Notes under the pieces: generated by a model
Databases searched by the model: none
What the model saw: the letters and a program-made list of their open reading frames with translations, nothing else
Told to the model about the DNA's origin: nothing
Position numbers and translations under genes: made by a program
Source of the DNA: Romboutsia_C sp015668195
Lineage (GTDB): Bacteria > Bacillota > Clostridia > Peptostreptococcales > Peptostreptococcaceae
Direction of reading: 5' to 3'
DNA: 64,000 nt
Assembly (NCBI RefSeq): GCF_015668195.1
Contig: NZ_JADPFC010000002.1
Span: 1 to 64,000, forward strand
Shown: positions 1-8,510 of the stretch, one piece after another
How positions within the stretch are numbered: position 1 is the stretch's first letter
Layout: each line of letters begins with the position of its first letter

Positions 1-61
1 CTGTTCCACCTGTCACTACAACTACTTTATCTTTTAAATCAACATTAAATGGTAATTTCAT
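1..61 (-). CDS. SDR-family oxidoreductase, N-terminal fragment (possibly mannonate/fructuronate oxidoreductase)
   Basis: Only the first 20 codons are inside the window; the gene runs off the left edge. The visible protein starts MKLPFNVDLKDKVVVVTGGT, which ends in the TGGxx nucleotide-binding turn that opens the Rossmann fold of short-chain dehydrogenases. An SD sequence (GGGGAGG on the minus strand) lies 6-7 nt before the ATG. The MKLPFN-DLK opening resembles the D-mannonate oxidoreductase-like SDRs of Firmicutes that act in hexuronate breakdown, and the neighbouring FadR-type regulator fits that, but this substrate guess rests on very few residues. Confidence 0.6.
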   Translation of the reverse strand, partial: MKLPFNVDLKDKVVVVTGGT

Positions 62-90
62 GTTATTGCCTCCCCTTTAATCTTCTATAC

Positions 91-106
91 TTGTATACTA
101 GCATAT
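91..106. promoter_or_regulatory. Putative operator in the SDR promoter
   Basis: The sequence TTGTATACTAGCATAT here recurs with two C/T changes (TTGTATATTAGTATAT) just upstream of the neighbouring GntR-family gene. A shared, partly palindromic element in both promoters suggests a common repressor, most simply the adjacent regulator. Inferred from repetition only. Confidence 0.4.
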
Positions 107-221
107 ACTACCTAGGAAAACAATATCTTTTTCATTTTTTTATAAAATATTTTATATTCCGTTTATTTTCTACATAAAATAATTATTTTTTACTAAATTT
201 ATTATATTCTTAGTATATAAA

Positions 222-253
222 AAATAAGTATCTGTAATTACAGATACTTATTT
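222..253. terminator. Hairpin terminator after the GntR-family gene
   Basis: A perfect inverted repeat with 16-nt arms (AAATAAGTATCTGTAA and its complement). It contains the stop codon of the regulator gene and is followed by a T-run on the minus strand. Confidence 0.75.
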
Positions 254-934
254 AAAATAAAGACTTACATCATCATTGTTTTTTATTAATTCTCTCCATT
301 CTTTAGCTGGTGATACTATGTGTTTTTGTATATAATCATCTATCTTATCTACTTCTTTGTTTTTTATTATGTTTAGCATTTCTTCATGTTGACTTATTAT
401 TTTACTTCTATTAGTCTTCATTTCAGATAGTAATCTCATTCTATTGTAATGAGTACTTATGTTCATTATACTATCCCATATGTTTATTTTATTACATCCT
501 AAAAATATTAACCTATGAAATTTTTTATCTAAATTATGAAATTCTATTTCTTTTCCTTCTATATCACATAATAGCTTTTGTGCAAATAGATTTTTTTCTA
601 ATTCTATAAATAAATCCTCTGGAAAATATTCACAAGCTTCTTTTAAAACTTCTTTTTCTATAGTAGATCTCATAAATATAGCTTCATCTATTATCTTACT
701 ATCCATTAAAGAAACATAAGTACCTGATTGGGGTTTAACCTCTATCAAATGCTCATTTTTTAATTTCATTAAAACTTCTCTAATAGGTGTTCTTGATATA
801 TTTAGTTTTTCTGATAAGTCAGACTCGCTAAGTAGCTCTCCCGGTTTTAGTTCTAAAGACATTATATTGTCTTTTAATATTCTATATGCATATTCTTTAC
901 CCGTTTCTTTGTATTTTTTTTCGTAAAGTATCAT
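248..934 (-). CDS. GntR-family transcriptional regulator, FadR/FCD type
   Basis: A 228-residue DNA-binding regulator. Residues about 10-75 form the GntR winged helix (the LSEKLNISRTPIREVLMKL segment is the recognition helix and wing), and the C-terminal 140 residues match the all-helical FCD ligand-binding domain, including the EFHNLDKKFHRLI metal/ligand-site region. The reading frame opens earlier, at a TTG, but the GGAGG ribosome site overlaps that position. The second of two adjacent ATG codons (5-nt spacing) is therefore the likely start. FCD regulators usually sense small organic acids and control sugar-acid catabolism. The neighbour is an SDR that could be a hexuronate-pathway enzyme, and the two promoters share an operator-like sequence, so control of that gene plus autoregulation is the best guess. 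Confidence 0.85.
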   Translation of the reverse strand: MILYEKKYKETGKEYAYRILKDNIMSLELKPGELLSESDLSEKLNISRTPIREVLMKLKNEHLIEVKPQSGTYVSLMDSKIIDEAIFMRSTIEKEVLKEACEYFPEDLFIELEKNLFAQKLLCDIEGKEIEFHNLDKKFHRLIFLGCNKINIWDSIMNISTHYNRMRLLSEMKTNRSKIISQHEEMLNIIKNKEVDKIDDYIQKHIVSPAKEWRELIKNNDDVSLYFK

Positions 935-965
935 CATTTCCTCCAATTTGTTACTTTTTATAATG

Positions 966-981
966 TTGTATATTAGTATAT
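966..981. promoter_or_regulatory. Putative operator upstream of the GntR-family gene
   Basis: TTGTATATTAGTATAT, matching 14 of 16 positions with the element at 91-106. It lies about 30 nt upstream of the regulator start, where it could mediate autorepression. Confidence 0.4.
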
Positions 982-1137
982 TAGTAAATTTATAATATAA
1001 ACTAAAAGAATTATAAGACTGTTAGATAAAATTTTGCCATAATTATAGATTATTGACAAAAATAAAATAATCTCCCACTTTTATTGTAGCAACTATATGA
1101 TGATAATACTATATAATTCTTTATAAAATATAAATAA

Positions 1138-1184
1138 ATTTTATTTTCGCAGAATTTTAGCTAAAGATTCTACGAAAATAAAAT
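1138..1184. terminator. Long hairpin after the histidine kinase gene
   Basis: Inverted repeat with arms beginning ATTTTATTTTCG and ending CGAAAATAAAAT, about 20 bp with a few mismatches, 60 nt past the kinase stop codon. It probably ends the kinase transcript. Apart from this hairpin and the operator at 966-981, I see nothing else in the 935-1245 gap. Confidence 0.6.
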
Positions 1185-1245
1185 TAATACTTAGTTAATT
1201 TTTTAATTATAATTAATAAAAATTAATACATACTCTACTACATGT

Positions 1246-3093
1246 CTATCTTACAGAAGTATATATATCAGAAAACTCTATATCTATATTTTCTACATAT
1301 TTATTATATTTAAATACATTCTTACTTACATGCTTTTCTTCACATAACCTTATTGGTATAACTATTTTAAACTCACTTCCTACCTTTTCTTCACTATCTA
1401 CTTTTATAGTACCTCCATGTAAATCCACTAAAGATTTAACTATTGATAATCCTATACCACTTCCTTCACTAGGTTTTGTTATTCTATTATTTACCTGCTT
1501 AAATAAGGTAAATACATCTTCTAGTTTATCCTTTGGTATACCTATTCCACTATCTTTAACACTCATATTTAAATTTTTATCATCTATATCTAATTTTACG
1601 TGTATAATTCCATTTTCTGTATTGTATTTTATTGCATTAGATAGTAGGTTTAATATAATTCTATCCATTTTTTCTAAGTCAAATGCCATTATTTTTTCTT
1701 CTACATTTGTATCAAATATTAATTTTATCCCTTCTTCTTTTGCATAGCTTTGTACAGAATCACATATATTTTCTATAAACTCTACTATATTATAATTTTG
1801 TGGATTATATTCTAGACATCCTGCATTTAGCCTTGTACTATCAATTAAATTATTTACCATTTTTAATAACCTATAGCTATTTTGTCTTATTATATTTGTA
1901 TATTTTTTATATTCTTCATCATGATTATTTCGCTTTGCAATAGCTTCCATTAACTGTATAGAGCTAAATATAAGATTTAATGGTGTCTTAAATTCATGAG
2001 ATAAATTAGCAAAAAACTCCATTCTAAGGCTTTCAAATTCAAGTTCTGCTTCTTTTCTATGAGATATATCTCGAGATATTCCAAGTACTCCAGATACAAC
2101 TTTGTTACTATCTAACATTGGTACCTTTACAGTTTCAAAATATCTAACTCTTCCATCATCTGATATAGATGAATTATTAGATATAAACTTACTTTTAGTT
2201 TTCATTATATTTTCTTCTTCTATTTCATATTTCTTTATTTTATCATAAGGTGTATTTATATCTTTTTCAGTTTTTCCTATAATATCTTCTTTAGTCATAT
2301 TTCTATTTTCTGCAAATACTTTATTACAATGTCTAAATACTCCATGTTTGTCTTTTAAAAATATACTATCTGGAATATTATCACTAATTAAATTTAACAT
2401 TTTAATAGCTGACAATTGATTACTATATTCAATACTTTCTATAACATCTAAGCATATTCCTATAGTTCCTAATATTTCTTTATTCTCATTTTTTATAAGT
2501 TTTATAAATCCATTATAAAATTTTCCATCAAAAGAAAATAGCCCATGTTCAAATTCTTTATTTTGTTTAAGAAGACTTTTCTCTCCTTTTGAGAATAATT
2601 TTGCTATTTCCTCTGGATATATCTCTTCATCTGTTTTTCCTATTATATTTTCAATTGTTGTGTGTTTATCTTCTGTTATACTCCTATTTGTGTATACATA
2701 TCTGCCATCTCTATCTTTTAGCCATATAATGCCACCTAATTCATTTATAAGTTCTTTTATATTTTTATCTATATCAATTTTTCTTTTAAACCATATTACA
2801 TATCTATTTTCTGATATTTTTATTATCTCTATTTCATAAAATGACTTTATATCTTTTATATATACTTTTTTAATTTCATTTTCTATATTCCTATCTATCT
2901 CTAGAAAAGCTTCCTTGTATCCTATATTGTTAATACTATAAATATTTCCTTTAATTATCTTATCCCCTATTAATTCATTAAATTTTTTATTTATATCTAA
3001 TACTTTTATTTCATTTATTTCATCCATTTCTATACATAGGTACGGTATAGGAATGTAAGAAATCATTTTCAAGTATTCTTCTGTATTTAACAT
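1246..3093 (-). CDS. Orphan PAS-domain sensor histidine kinase
   Basis: A 615-residue kinase with no membrane segment, so probably cytoplasmic. After an N-terminal region of about 110 residues come two PAS domains (about 113-217 and 235-345; both contain the FLKD/WLKDRDG and IIGKT motifs). The HisKA domain follows with phospho-acceptor His366 in LSHEFKTPLN, then the HATPase domain with N box (NLLSNAIKYN), G1 (DSGIGIP) and G2 (GSGIGLSIV). The ATG used here lies 6-7 nt after GGAGGG; an upstream in-frame ATG would overlap that ribosome site. No response regulator gene is adjacent. In related clostridia, orphan PAS kinases of this layout feed phosphate to or from Spo0A, so a role in sporulation initiation is possible but is inference. 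Confidence 0.85.
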   Translation of the reverse strand: MLNTEEYLKMISYIPIPYLCIEMDEINEIKVLDINKKFNELIGDKIIKGNIYSINNIGYKEAFLEIDRNIENEIKKVYIKDIKSFYEIEIIKISENRYVIWFKRKIDIDKNIKELINELGGIIWLKDRDGRYVYTNRSITEDKHTTIENIIGKTDEEIYPEEIAKLFSKGEKSLLKQNKEFEHGLFSFDGKFYNGFIKLIKNENKEILGTIGICLDVIESIEYSNQLSAIKMLNLISDNIPDSIFLKDKHGVFRHCNKVFAENRNMTKEDIIGKTEKDINTPYDKIKKYEIEEENIMKTKSKFISNNSSISDDGRVRYFETVKVPMLDSNKVVSGVLGISRDISHRKEAELEFESLRMEFFANLSHEFKTPLNLIFSSIQLMEAIAKRNNHDEEYKKYTNIIRQNSYRLLKMVNNLIDSTRLNAGCLEYNPQNYNIVEFIENICDSVQSYAKEEGIKLIFDTNVEEKIMAFDLEKMDRIILNLLSNAIKYNTENGIIHVKLDIDDKNLNMSVKDSGIGIPKDKLEDVFTLFKQVNNRITKPSEGSGIGLSIVKSLVDLHGGTIKVDSEEKVGSEFKIVIPIRLCEEKHVSKNVFKYNKYVENIDIEFSDIYTSVR

Positions 3094-3253
3094 AATTTTC
3101 CCTCCGCTAGACATTCTCCTATGATAAATTATAGTATATTTTATATTAAAATGGTATTTTTATATTTTTTTTGTTTAAAATTTCTAAATAGTGTGTATAT
3201 ATAAAACATAATAATTTCAAATTATTTTAAATATAAATTAGGAGGATATGATT

Positions 3254-3433
3254 ATGATAAGAGTTTGTTCAGCATGTTCTGGAATGAGTATAGATGATTT
3301 AAGAGATGCTTTACTAGGTAGAGAAGTTGAAAATGAATGTATAGGTGAATGTGGTGCTGAGTTTACAGCATACGTAGGAGATGATTTAATAACAGCATCT
3401 TCATTAGACGATTTTGTTAACCAAGCTAAATAA
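3254..3433 (+). CDS. Small YuzB/DUF1450-like cysteine protein
   Basis: A 59-residue protein with two cysteine pairs: CSAC near the N-terminus and CIGEC in the middle. The rest resembles the YuzB (DUF1450) family, which has a thioredoxin-like fold with a C-x(n)-CLGxC arrangement followed by a short 'VxGDxI...' strand. The four cysteines could bind a metal or an Fe-S cluster. An ATG six nt upstream is also in frame, but it sits only 2 nt from the AGGAGG site; the ATG chosen here has 8-nt spacing. It is the only plus-strand gene in this part and is followed by a good terminator, so it is probably monocistronic. Its function is not known. Confidence 0.6.
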   Translation: MIRVCSACSGMSIDDLRDALLGREVENECIGECGAEFTAYVGDDLITASSLDDFVNQAK

Positions 3434-3477
3434 GTAAAATAGTTACAAAACCTCTAAAAAATAAATTTCCCTTTAAT

Positions 3478-3510
3478 AAAAAAGCTATCTTGTTTATAGA
3501 TAGCTTTTTT
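3478..3510. terminator. Bidirectional terminator between convergent genes
   Basis: AAAAAAGCTATC and GATAGCTTTTTT arms flank an 8-9 nt loop, with A- and T-runs on both sides. It serves the small cysteine-protein gene and the convergent reductase gene. Confidence 0.85.
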
Positions 3511-3542
3511 GTACTTTAAAATAAATATATAAATAACTTTTA

Positions 3543-4097
3543 TTATTTGAAGTAGCTTTCAAATAAATCTTCTTTTTCTTTATCTTCTACATTTAAATTT
3601 ATGTATTTCATATTTTCCATGCCACAAACTTCTAATGTTCCTTTTATTATTACTGTTTCTATTGGGTTATCTAATTTATCTTTTAGGTAGCTTGTATTTG
3701 ATTCTGATGTAGTTATAACCATACCTGATTTTATATTAGTTAAAAGCCCCTTTGTTTTATTATCTTCTTCACTAAATGCAAAGTTTTTTATAAATACTTT
3801 ATCAAAAAAACCTTTTAGTATTGCAGGTACATTGTTAAACCAAACTGGAAATACTAAGATCATCTCATCACTATCTCTTATACTTTGTTGATATTTTTTA
3901 ACTAATTCATCATCAGTCTTACCTTCATTATATAACATTTCTTCTTTTTCAGTCATTACAGGATTAAAGTTATCTTTATACAAATCTATTATTTCATATT
4001 CTGCTTTGTTTTCAATTAGTTTTTTTGATAATTTTTCTACGATTTTTTTACTAAAAGATTTTTCACTTGGACTTGCTACTATTATTGTAGTTTTCAT
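3543..4097 (-). CDS. Flavodoxin-fold NAD(P)H dehydrogenase (quinone) family protein
   Basis: A 184-residue protein with the fold of the KefF/MdaB/YwrO NAD(P)H:quinone oxidoreductases. The N-terminal strand MKTTIIVASPSEKSFSKKI is the FMN phosphate-binding loop, and the central segment FPVWFNNVPAILKGFFDKVF is the family signature (PxWW-xPAxLKGxxDRV) around the flavin. It probably reduces quinones or electrophiles with NAD(P)H in the cytoplasm. The second in-frame ATG is used because the AGGA ribosome site is 8 nt before it. It is flanked by hairpins on both sides and appears to be monocistronic. Confidence 0.85.
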   Translation of the reverse strand: MKTTIIVASPSEKSFSKKIVEKLSKKLIENKAEYEIIDLYKDNFNPVMTEKEEMLYNEGKTDDELVKKYQQSIRDSDEMILVFPVWFNNVPAILKGFFDKVFIKNFAFSEEDNKTKGLLTNIKSGMVITTSESNTSYLKDKLDNPIETVIIKGTLEVCGMENMKYINLNVEDKEKEDLFESYFK

Positions 4098-4193
4098 AAA
4101 ATACATCCTTTCTTTCTTTATATGTACTTAGTATAAATAATATATTAATTTTATATTCATACAATATAAATATGTATCATAAATAGATATACA

Positions 4194-4237
4194 AAAAAAT
4201 AGAGCGAAAGATTTTTTAATCTTACACTCTATTTTTT
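4194..4237. terminator. Hairpin after the CWB2 glucosaminidase gene
   Basis: AAAAAATAGAG and CTCTATTTTTT arms with a smaller AAGATT/AATCTT pair inside. It lies directly past the stop codon of the minus-strand gene. Confidence 0.75.
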
Positions 4238-4243
4238 AATAAT

Positions 4244-6691
4244 TTATTTTATTACATTTATACATTCATTAACTATAGATTTGTCCATACCACCTACTTG
4301 TATAAGCTTTGTAGCATTTTTTATTACTGATTTATCAGTATTGTTATGAACTAATACAACAGGATAATTTTTAGCAAGTGGAGATACTGTTAATGCATCT
4401 ACTAATGTATATCCTTTTGATAAATAAAACTCATTAGTATTAGGATAAAACTTTTCTATAACTAGCTTGTTAGTAGCAAATCTATCACTTCCTCCAAGTC
4501 TAGTTGCTTTTGTTTTATTTACTATATTGTTACTCATTGATACACTAGATCCTATAACATAAGTATCCTTGTTATTAGTGTTAAATGGTATATCTTTTCC
4601 ATTTGTTAGTATTATTGGTACTCCATCACGACTTGCAATTGGAGATACACTCATAGCATCAGGTTCACCTTTATACCCATTTACTAAAAATACTTTATCT
4701 ATATTTGGATTTATTCTTTTTATTTCATTTGCAACCTTATAGCTTGTTTCTTCTCTGCTATTTCCAGAAAGTCTTATAACTTCTTTTCCTTGTGCTTTTA
4801 AATCACTTTCTATTTTTGGTGATATAACACTAGTTCCACCTATTAAATATACTTTATTAACTCCATTTAGTCTTATTTTTGTTTCATCTGGCATAGAATC
4901 TACTTTAGTTAAAAGTATTGGTGATTTAGTTATTCCTGATAACCCACTTGCACTAAGCCCATCTGCTAATGTTTTATCTCCATTGACAAGTATTGCACTA
5001 GTATAGTTTTGGTTATCAGATATCATAGCTGCTGTTTCATACCTGTCACTTCCTATTATAGTATCTAGTATTACTTTATCCTTTTGATTATTTATAATAT
5101 TTACATCATTTTTGTTTACATATCCTTTAAATGTATAGTCATAACTTCCTGGTATAGGATTACTTACATTAGATGGAGTTATTCTATCAGGATTTATTTC
5201 AATATTTGAATTTCTATCATCAGATATTAAAACTACTTTACCTTTATCTGATGTGTATAATCTATTTCCACTTTTATCATTTATATTTGATGATTTGTTA
5301 AGCATTCCTATTTTATATCTATTATAGTCATTACCTAAATCTCTAGATGATAATTCTACATCCATTTCATTCATATAACTTGATGCCTTTTCTGACCAAT
5401 ATGGATCTGATGCATATCTAACATTACACCCAATTTCTTTATTACCAAGATTGCTTCCATTATATTTCCAACTATTTGGATTTAAATATTCATTAGACAT
5501 CCATTCTTTTGCAAACTCATCTATACAATTTTCAATACTTTTAAAATAATTTGCATTATTAGGATTACTATCTTTTGCATTTATTCCAAATATATTATTT
5601 TTTTGCTTAGCTAAAGTAGATGTTCCCTTAGCTGATTCATTCATAGCTATCCCAACCATAACTGATGCATTTACCCCATATTTATTTTGAGCTTTTATAA
5701 AATATTTTCCTGTATTTCTAAGAACGCTGTCACTTGGTGTTTTAGCTTTAAAATACTCATTTATATCATTAGCATCATAAGAACTTTTACTTCTACCTGG
5801 TAAATATTGATAGTAGTTATAGTATGGCTCATTAGGATTTACTGCATTGTTATGATTATTTTCTTTTGCATCACTTATAAGTTTATTTATATCATCATAA
5901 AAATAATTTCCATCATAACTATAGTACTGTACTTCATTTTTCATAAATGAAGGTTCTTGTCCTATTGTTCTATAAGTTCCTGTATTTCCTTGTACATTCG
6001 AGCTTATATAATGGCTTAGCCTCCCATTTACACTTTTATAGTAGCTTAAATTTTTAGCTTGATTTATAGGAAGTACTACTATATTTGTACCTTTATCATC
6101 TTGCTTTTTAATCCATCCGCTAAATCCAGCAACTTCTATCTTTGCCATAGTTTCAGTTTCTTCTATAACAGGAACATCTTCTATATATCCATGATTTATA
6201 TATGTGTATTCATTAGTATCATTTGCATTTTTGTATAGCTTTACAGTATAGTTTATAGAATTTTCAGATATACCATCTCCCAATTTTACAATACGGCCTA
6301 TAGAATTTGTACTATATACTACTAAACCTTCTTTGTTTATAACTGATGGTATTATATTTTCATTAGCGTACTCACTTTGTATATTTTTAGCTATATTTAC
6401 AGCTTCATCATAAGTATTAGCTTCTTTATAAAATATATATTTTCCATCTTGGTTAGCTAATGCTACTTCATAGTTTGAATTAGTTTTGTTTTTTAGGTAC
6501 TTGAAATTATTAAGTTCTTCTATATCCTGTTTAACTTCTGTAGGCATTTCTGACATATAATTAGATAGGCTATTAGATTTTGGATTTGGCTTTGTATATG
6601 TTTCATATTCATTTGAGTTAGCATAAGAAAGACTCCCCATCATTAATCCACTTATTACTAACGACAAATATACACTTTTCTTTAATTTCAT
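4244..6691 (-). CDS. Secreted glucosaminidase-type cell wall hydrolase with CWB2 repeats
   Basis: An 815-residue exported protein. It has a signal peptide (cleavage expected after Ala24 in SLSYA), then a region of about 290 residues that includes an SH3-like stretch (around 145-195). A mannosyl-glycoprotein endo-beta-N-acetylglucosaminidase-type domain follows (about 315-445), with probable catalytic Glu352 in VGIAMNESAKGTS. Three consecutive cell wall binding type 2 (CWB2) repeats cover about 545-815. CWB2 repeats hold proteins non-covalently to the wall through an anionic polymer and are typical of Clostridioides and its relatives. The enzyme should cut the glycan strand of peptidoglycan during growth or separation. 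The gene is monocistronic, with terminators before and after it. Confidence 0.9.
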   Translation of the reverse strand: MKLKKSVYLSLVISGLMMGSLSYANSNEYETYTKPNPKSNSLSNYMSEMPTEVKQDIEELNNFKYLKNKTNSNYEVALANQDGKYIFYKEANTYDEAVNIAKNIQSEYANENIIPSVINKEGLVVYSTNSIGRIVKLGDGISENSINYTVKLYKNANDTNEYTYINHGYIEDVPVIEETETMAKIEVAGFSGWIKKQDDKGTNIVVLPINQAKNLSYYKSVNGRLSHYISSNVQGNTGTYRTIGQEPSFMKNEVQYYSYDGNYFYDDINKLISDAKENNHNNAVNPNEPYYNYYQYLPGRSKSSYDANDINEYFKAKTPSDSVLRNTGKYFIKAQNKYGVNASVMVGIAMNESAKGTSTLAKQKNNIFGINAKDSNPNNANYFKSIENCIDEFAKEWMSNEYLNPNSWKYNGSNLGNKEIGCNVRYASDPYWSEKASSYMNEMDVELSSRDLGNDYNRYKIGMLNKSSNINDKSGNRLYTSDKGKVVLISDDRNSNIEINPDRITPSNVSNPIPGSYDYTFKGYVNKNDVNIINNQKDKVILDTIIGSDRYETAAMISDNQNYTSAILVNGDKTLADGLSASGLSGITKSPILLTKVDSMPDETKIRLNGVNKVYLIGGTSVISPKIESDLKAQGKEVIRLSGNSREETSYKVANEIKRINPNIDKVFLVNGYKGEPDAMSVSPIASRDGVPIILTNGKDIPFNTNNKDTYVIGSSVSMSNNIVNKTKATRLGGSDRFATNKLVIEKFYPNTNEFYLSKGYTLVDALTVSPLAKNYPVVLVHNNTDKSVIKNATKLIQVGGMDKSIVNECINVIK

Positions 6692-6779
6692 ACATTTCCT
6701 CCCCTGTTTTTTGTATATATGTTAAATTATAGCATAAATATTTTATATACTCAAAGTAAGTCCTATAATGTTATAAAAT

Positions 6780-6813
6780 AAAACACTTAGCATTATATAA
6801 TGCTAAGTGTTTT
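6780..6813. terminator. Terminator of the heme/nitrogenase-like operon
   Basis: A perfect inverted repeat with 17-nt arms (AAAACACTTAGCATTAT and its complement), T-rich on the minus-strand exit. It lies just past the last gene of the seven-gene operon. Confidence 0.85.
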
Positions 6814-6816
6814 TTA

Positions 6817-7284
6817 CTATTTATTCTTATGTTCTATTTCTGTTACTTGAACTAATTCATATTCATCATTTTTTATATACACATCAAAAGCTTGACCAAA
6901 TCCTTTTACTAATCTTCCTCTTTTTATATTTAACTTAAATATATCAAAATCTAAAGTTTTTAATACCATCATCATAGAGGAATCATGTACTTCATCAAAC
7001 TTATTGTATATAGCCTCATCTGCATTTTCTAATTTAGTAGCTTCACATTCAAATGATACTCTTTTTCTTGCAAATATAGTTTTACAGTCTTTTTCATCTT
7101 CTATTATCATAGCTGAACAATTTTTATTATTTGTTAAGTTGTAATAGTGATTTGCTGCTCTACTTAAGTATACGTATATATCTTTATTTATCATAACAAA
7201 TGGTGCATAACTTATTTCTGGTAATTTATTTTCATTTAATGAACTTATCATTAAGCTTTTTTGGTTGTTTATTATATTTTCCAT
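6817..7284 (-). CDS. HugZ/HutZ-like pyridoxamine-phosphate-oxidase-fold protein
   Basis: A 155-residue split-barrel (FMN-binding/PNPOx-type) protein and the last gene of the operon. Residues 26-50 (YAPFVMINKDIYVYLSRAANHY) and the FARKRVSFECEA strand (71-82) match the split-barrel core. GRLVKGFGQAF (123-133) is the C-terminal motif typical of HugZ/HutZ heme-utilisation proteins, and a His lies four residues from the end (His152) in the region where characterised members carry the heme ligand. Known HugZ/HutZ proteins bind heme and open the ring using oxygen. In an anaerobe the role must differ, perhaps as heme acceptor, chaperone or flavin reductase. It is separated by only 17 nt from the NifK-like gene and shares its promoter. 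Confidence 0.75.
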   Translation of the reverse strand: MENIINNQKSLMISSLNENKLPEISYAPFVMINKDIYVYLSRAANHYYNLTNNKNCSAMIIEDEKDCKTIFARKRVSFECEATKLENADEAIYNKFDEVHDSSMMMVLKTLDFDIFKLNIKRGRLVKGFGQAFDVYIKNDEYELVQVTEIEHKNK

Positions 7285-7301
7285 GTGAAATTCTCTCCTG
7301 T

Positions 7302-8510
7302 CTATAAATTTATGTTAAGTATATGTTCTATCATATATACACATCCTCTAAATCCTATATAAGGTGTATATGGGTATATATTTATTTTGCTTAAATTTGG
7401 ATTACTTACTTGTAACTTAATCTTAGCGTTGCTTTTCATGTCTAAGCTTGGTCCATCTCCAAATAATCCTAGAAGTTGTGTATTTTTTAGATATTTCATT
7501 CTATCTAATTCACTTCCTGTAGAAACTAAATCTTCTTCACTGTCTATTTTATGTAGCACTTCTTTTCTATCTACATCTAAATTTAATTCACTAAGCATAT
7601 CACTTATTCCAGCTACAGTATCATAATCTCCAAATATGGCACATTTTTTACTTTCTTTGTAGAAGAAGAACTTACGCTTTACACTAAACATATTATTTTT
7701 AACAAAGCTTATTTCTTTGTTGTATAATTCTTTGTCTAGTTCATATCCTTCTATTTCATTTACTGCTTCTACAAATTCCATAGTATTTTTAAGACCATAT
7801 AAACTTTTATATACATATGGTATGTTGTACTTTTCTTTCATATATTTAGCAGCTTTTAGTCCTTCTTTTCTAACTACTATGTTAAGAGATGCTTTTGCTG
7901 CGTTTTCTATGTCTTCTATAGAAGTATCACAAGTAAACATTGTATTTAAGTCTTTATTAAATAGCTCTTTCATAATTCTTTTTAATTCATAGCTATCACT
8001 TAAGAAGTTATATTTATCTATGTTATATCCTATAATGTTGTACTTATTTATATCTTTAGTGTTGTCTTTAGTTATTTCTTTTACTAATAACTCTAATGTA
8101 TTTTCAACACCTATGTTGTAGTCGTCCTTAAGCCCACCTGTAGTTATAGGTATTAATTTTGCTTTTACTTTATCTTTAAGTACTCTACATACACTTTTAA
8201 TATCTGCACCTATTATAGATGATATAGATGATGCCATTACAAATATGTATTTAGGCTTTATATTTTCATCTAATTCTATTATTGCATTTTCAAGTCTATC
8301 GTACTTTCCAAATGTAACATCACTTTGATCCATATGAGTTGAATATATTTTTGCTCTTTCTTCTCCATTTAAGCTTCCTATTACCTCTATTGAGTAGTGT
8401 GTTGTTCCTGCTGGACCAAATTCTATAACACATGCATTATTTATTGATGATAGTGTCCAGATTGTTCCCATTCTATCATTTGCTACGGGGAAATATTTAC
8501 ATACCTGCAT
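7302..8510 (-). CDS. Nitrogenase component 1-like subunit (NifK-like)
   Basis: A 402-residue member of the NifD/NifK/BchN/BchB/CfbD superfamily. The N-terminus keeps one cluster-type cysteine (Cys27 in NNACVIEFGPAGTTHY) and the GPAG turn. The position where NifD-type chains have the third cluster cysteine (TTC-x-x-LIGxD) reads MASSISSIIGADI, with Ser and no Cys. No FeMo-cofactor ligand motif is recognisable. The gene overlaps the partner subunit gene by 14 nt, which indicates translational coupling and a heterodimer or heterotetramer. The likely role is the second half of the catalytic component that receives electrons from the NifH-like protein. Substrate unknown; the operon context points to heme or a related tetrapyrrole. 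Confidence 0.8.
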   Translation of the reverse strand: MQVCKYFPVANDRMGTIWTLSSINNACVIEFGPAGTTHYSIEVIGSLNGEERAKIYSTHMDQSDVTFGKYDRLENAIIELDENIKPKYIFVMASSISSIIGADIKSVCRVLKDKVKAKLIPITTGGLKDDYNIGVENTLELLVKEITKDNTKDINKYNIIGYNIDKYNFLSDSYELKRIMKELFNKDLNTMFTCDTSIEDIENAAKASLNIVVRKEGLKAAKYMKEKYNIPYVYKSLYGLKNTMEFVEAVNEIEGYELDKELYNKEISFVKNNMFSVKRKFFFYKESKKCAIFGDYDTVAGISDMLSELNLDVDRKEVLHKIDSEEDLVSTGSELDRMKYLKNTQLLGLFGDGPSLDMKSNAKIKLQVSNPNLSKINIYPYTPYIGFRGCVYMIEHILNINL

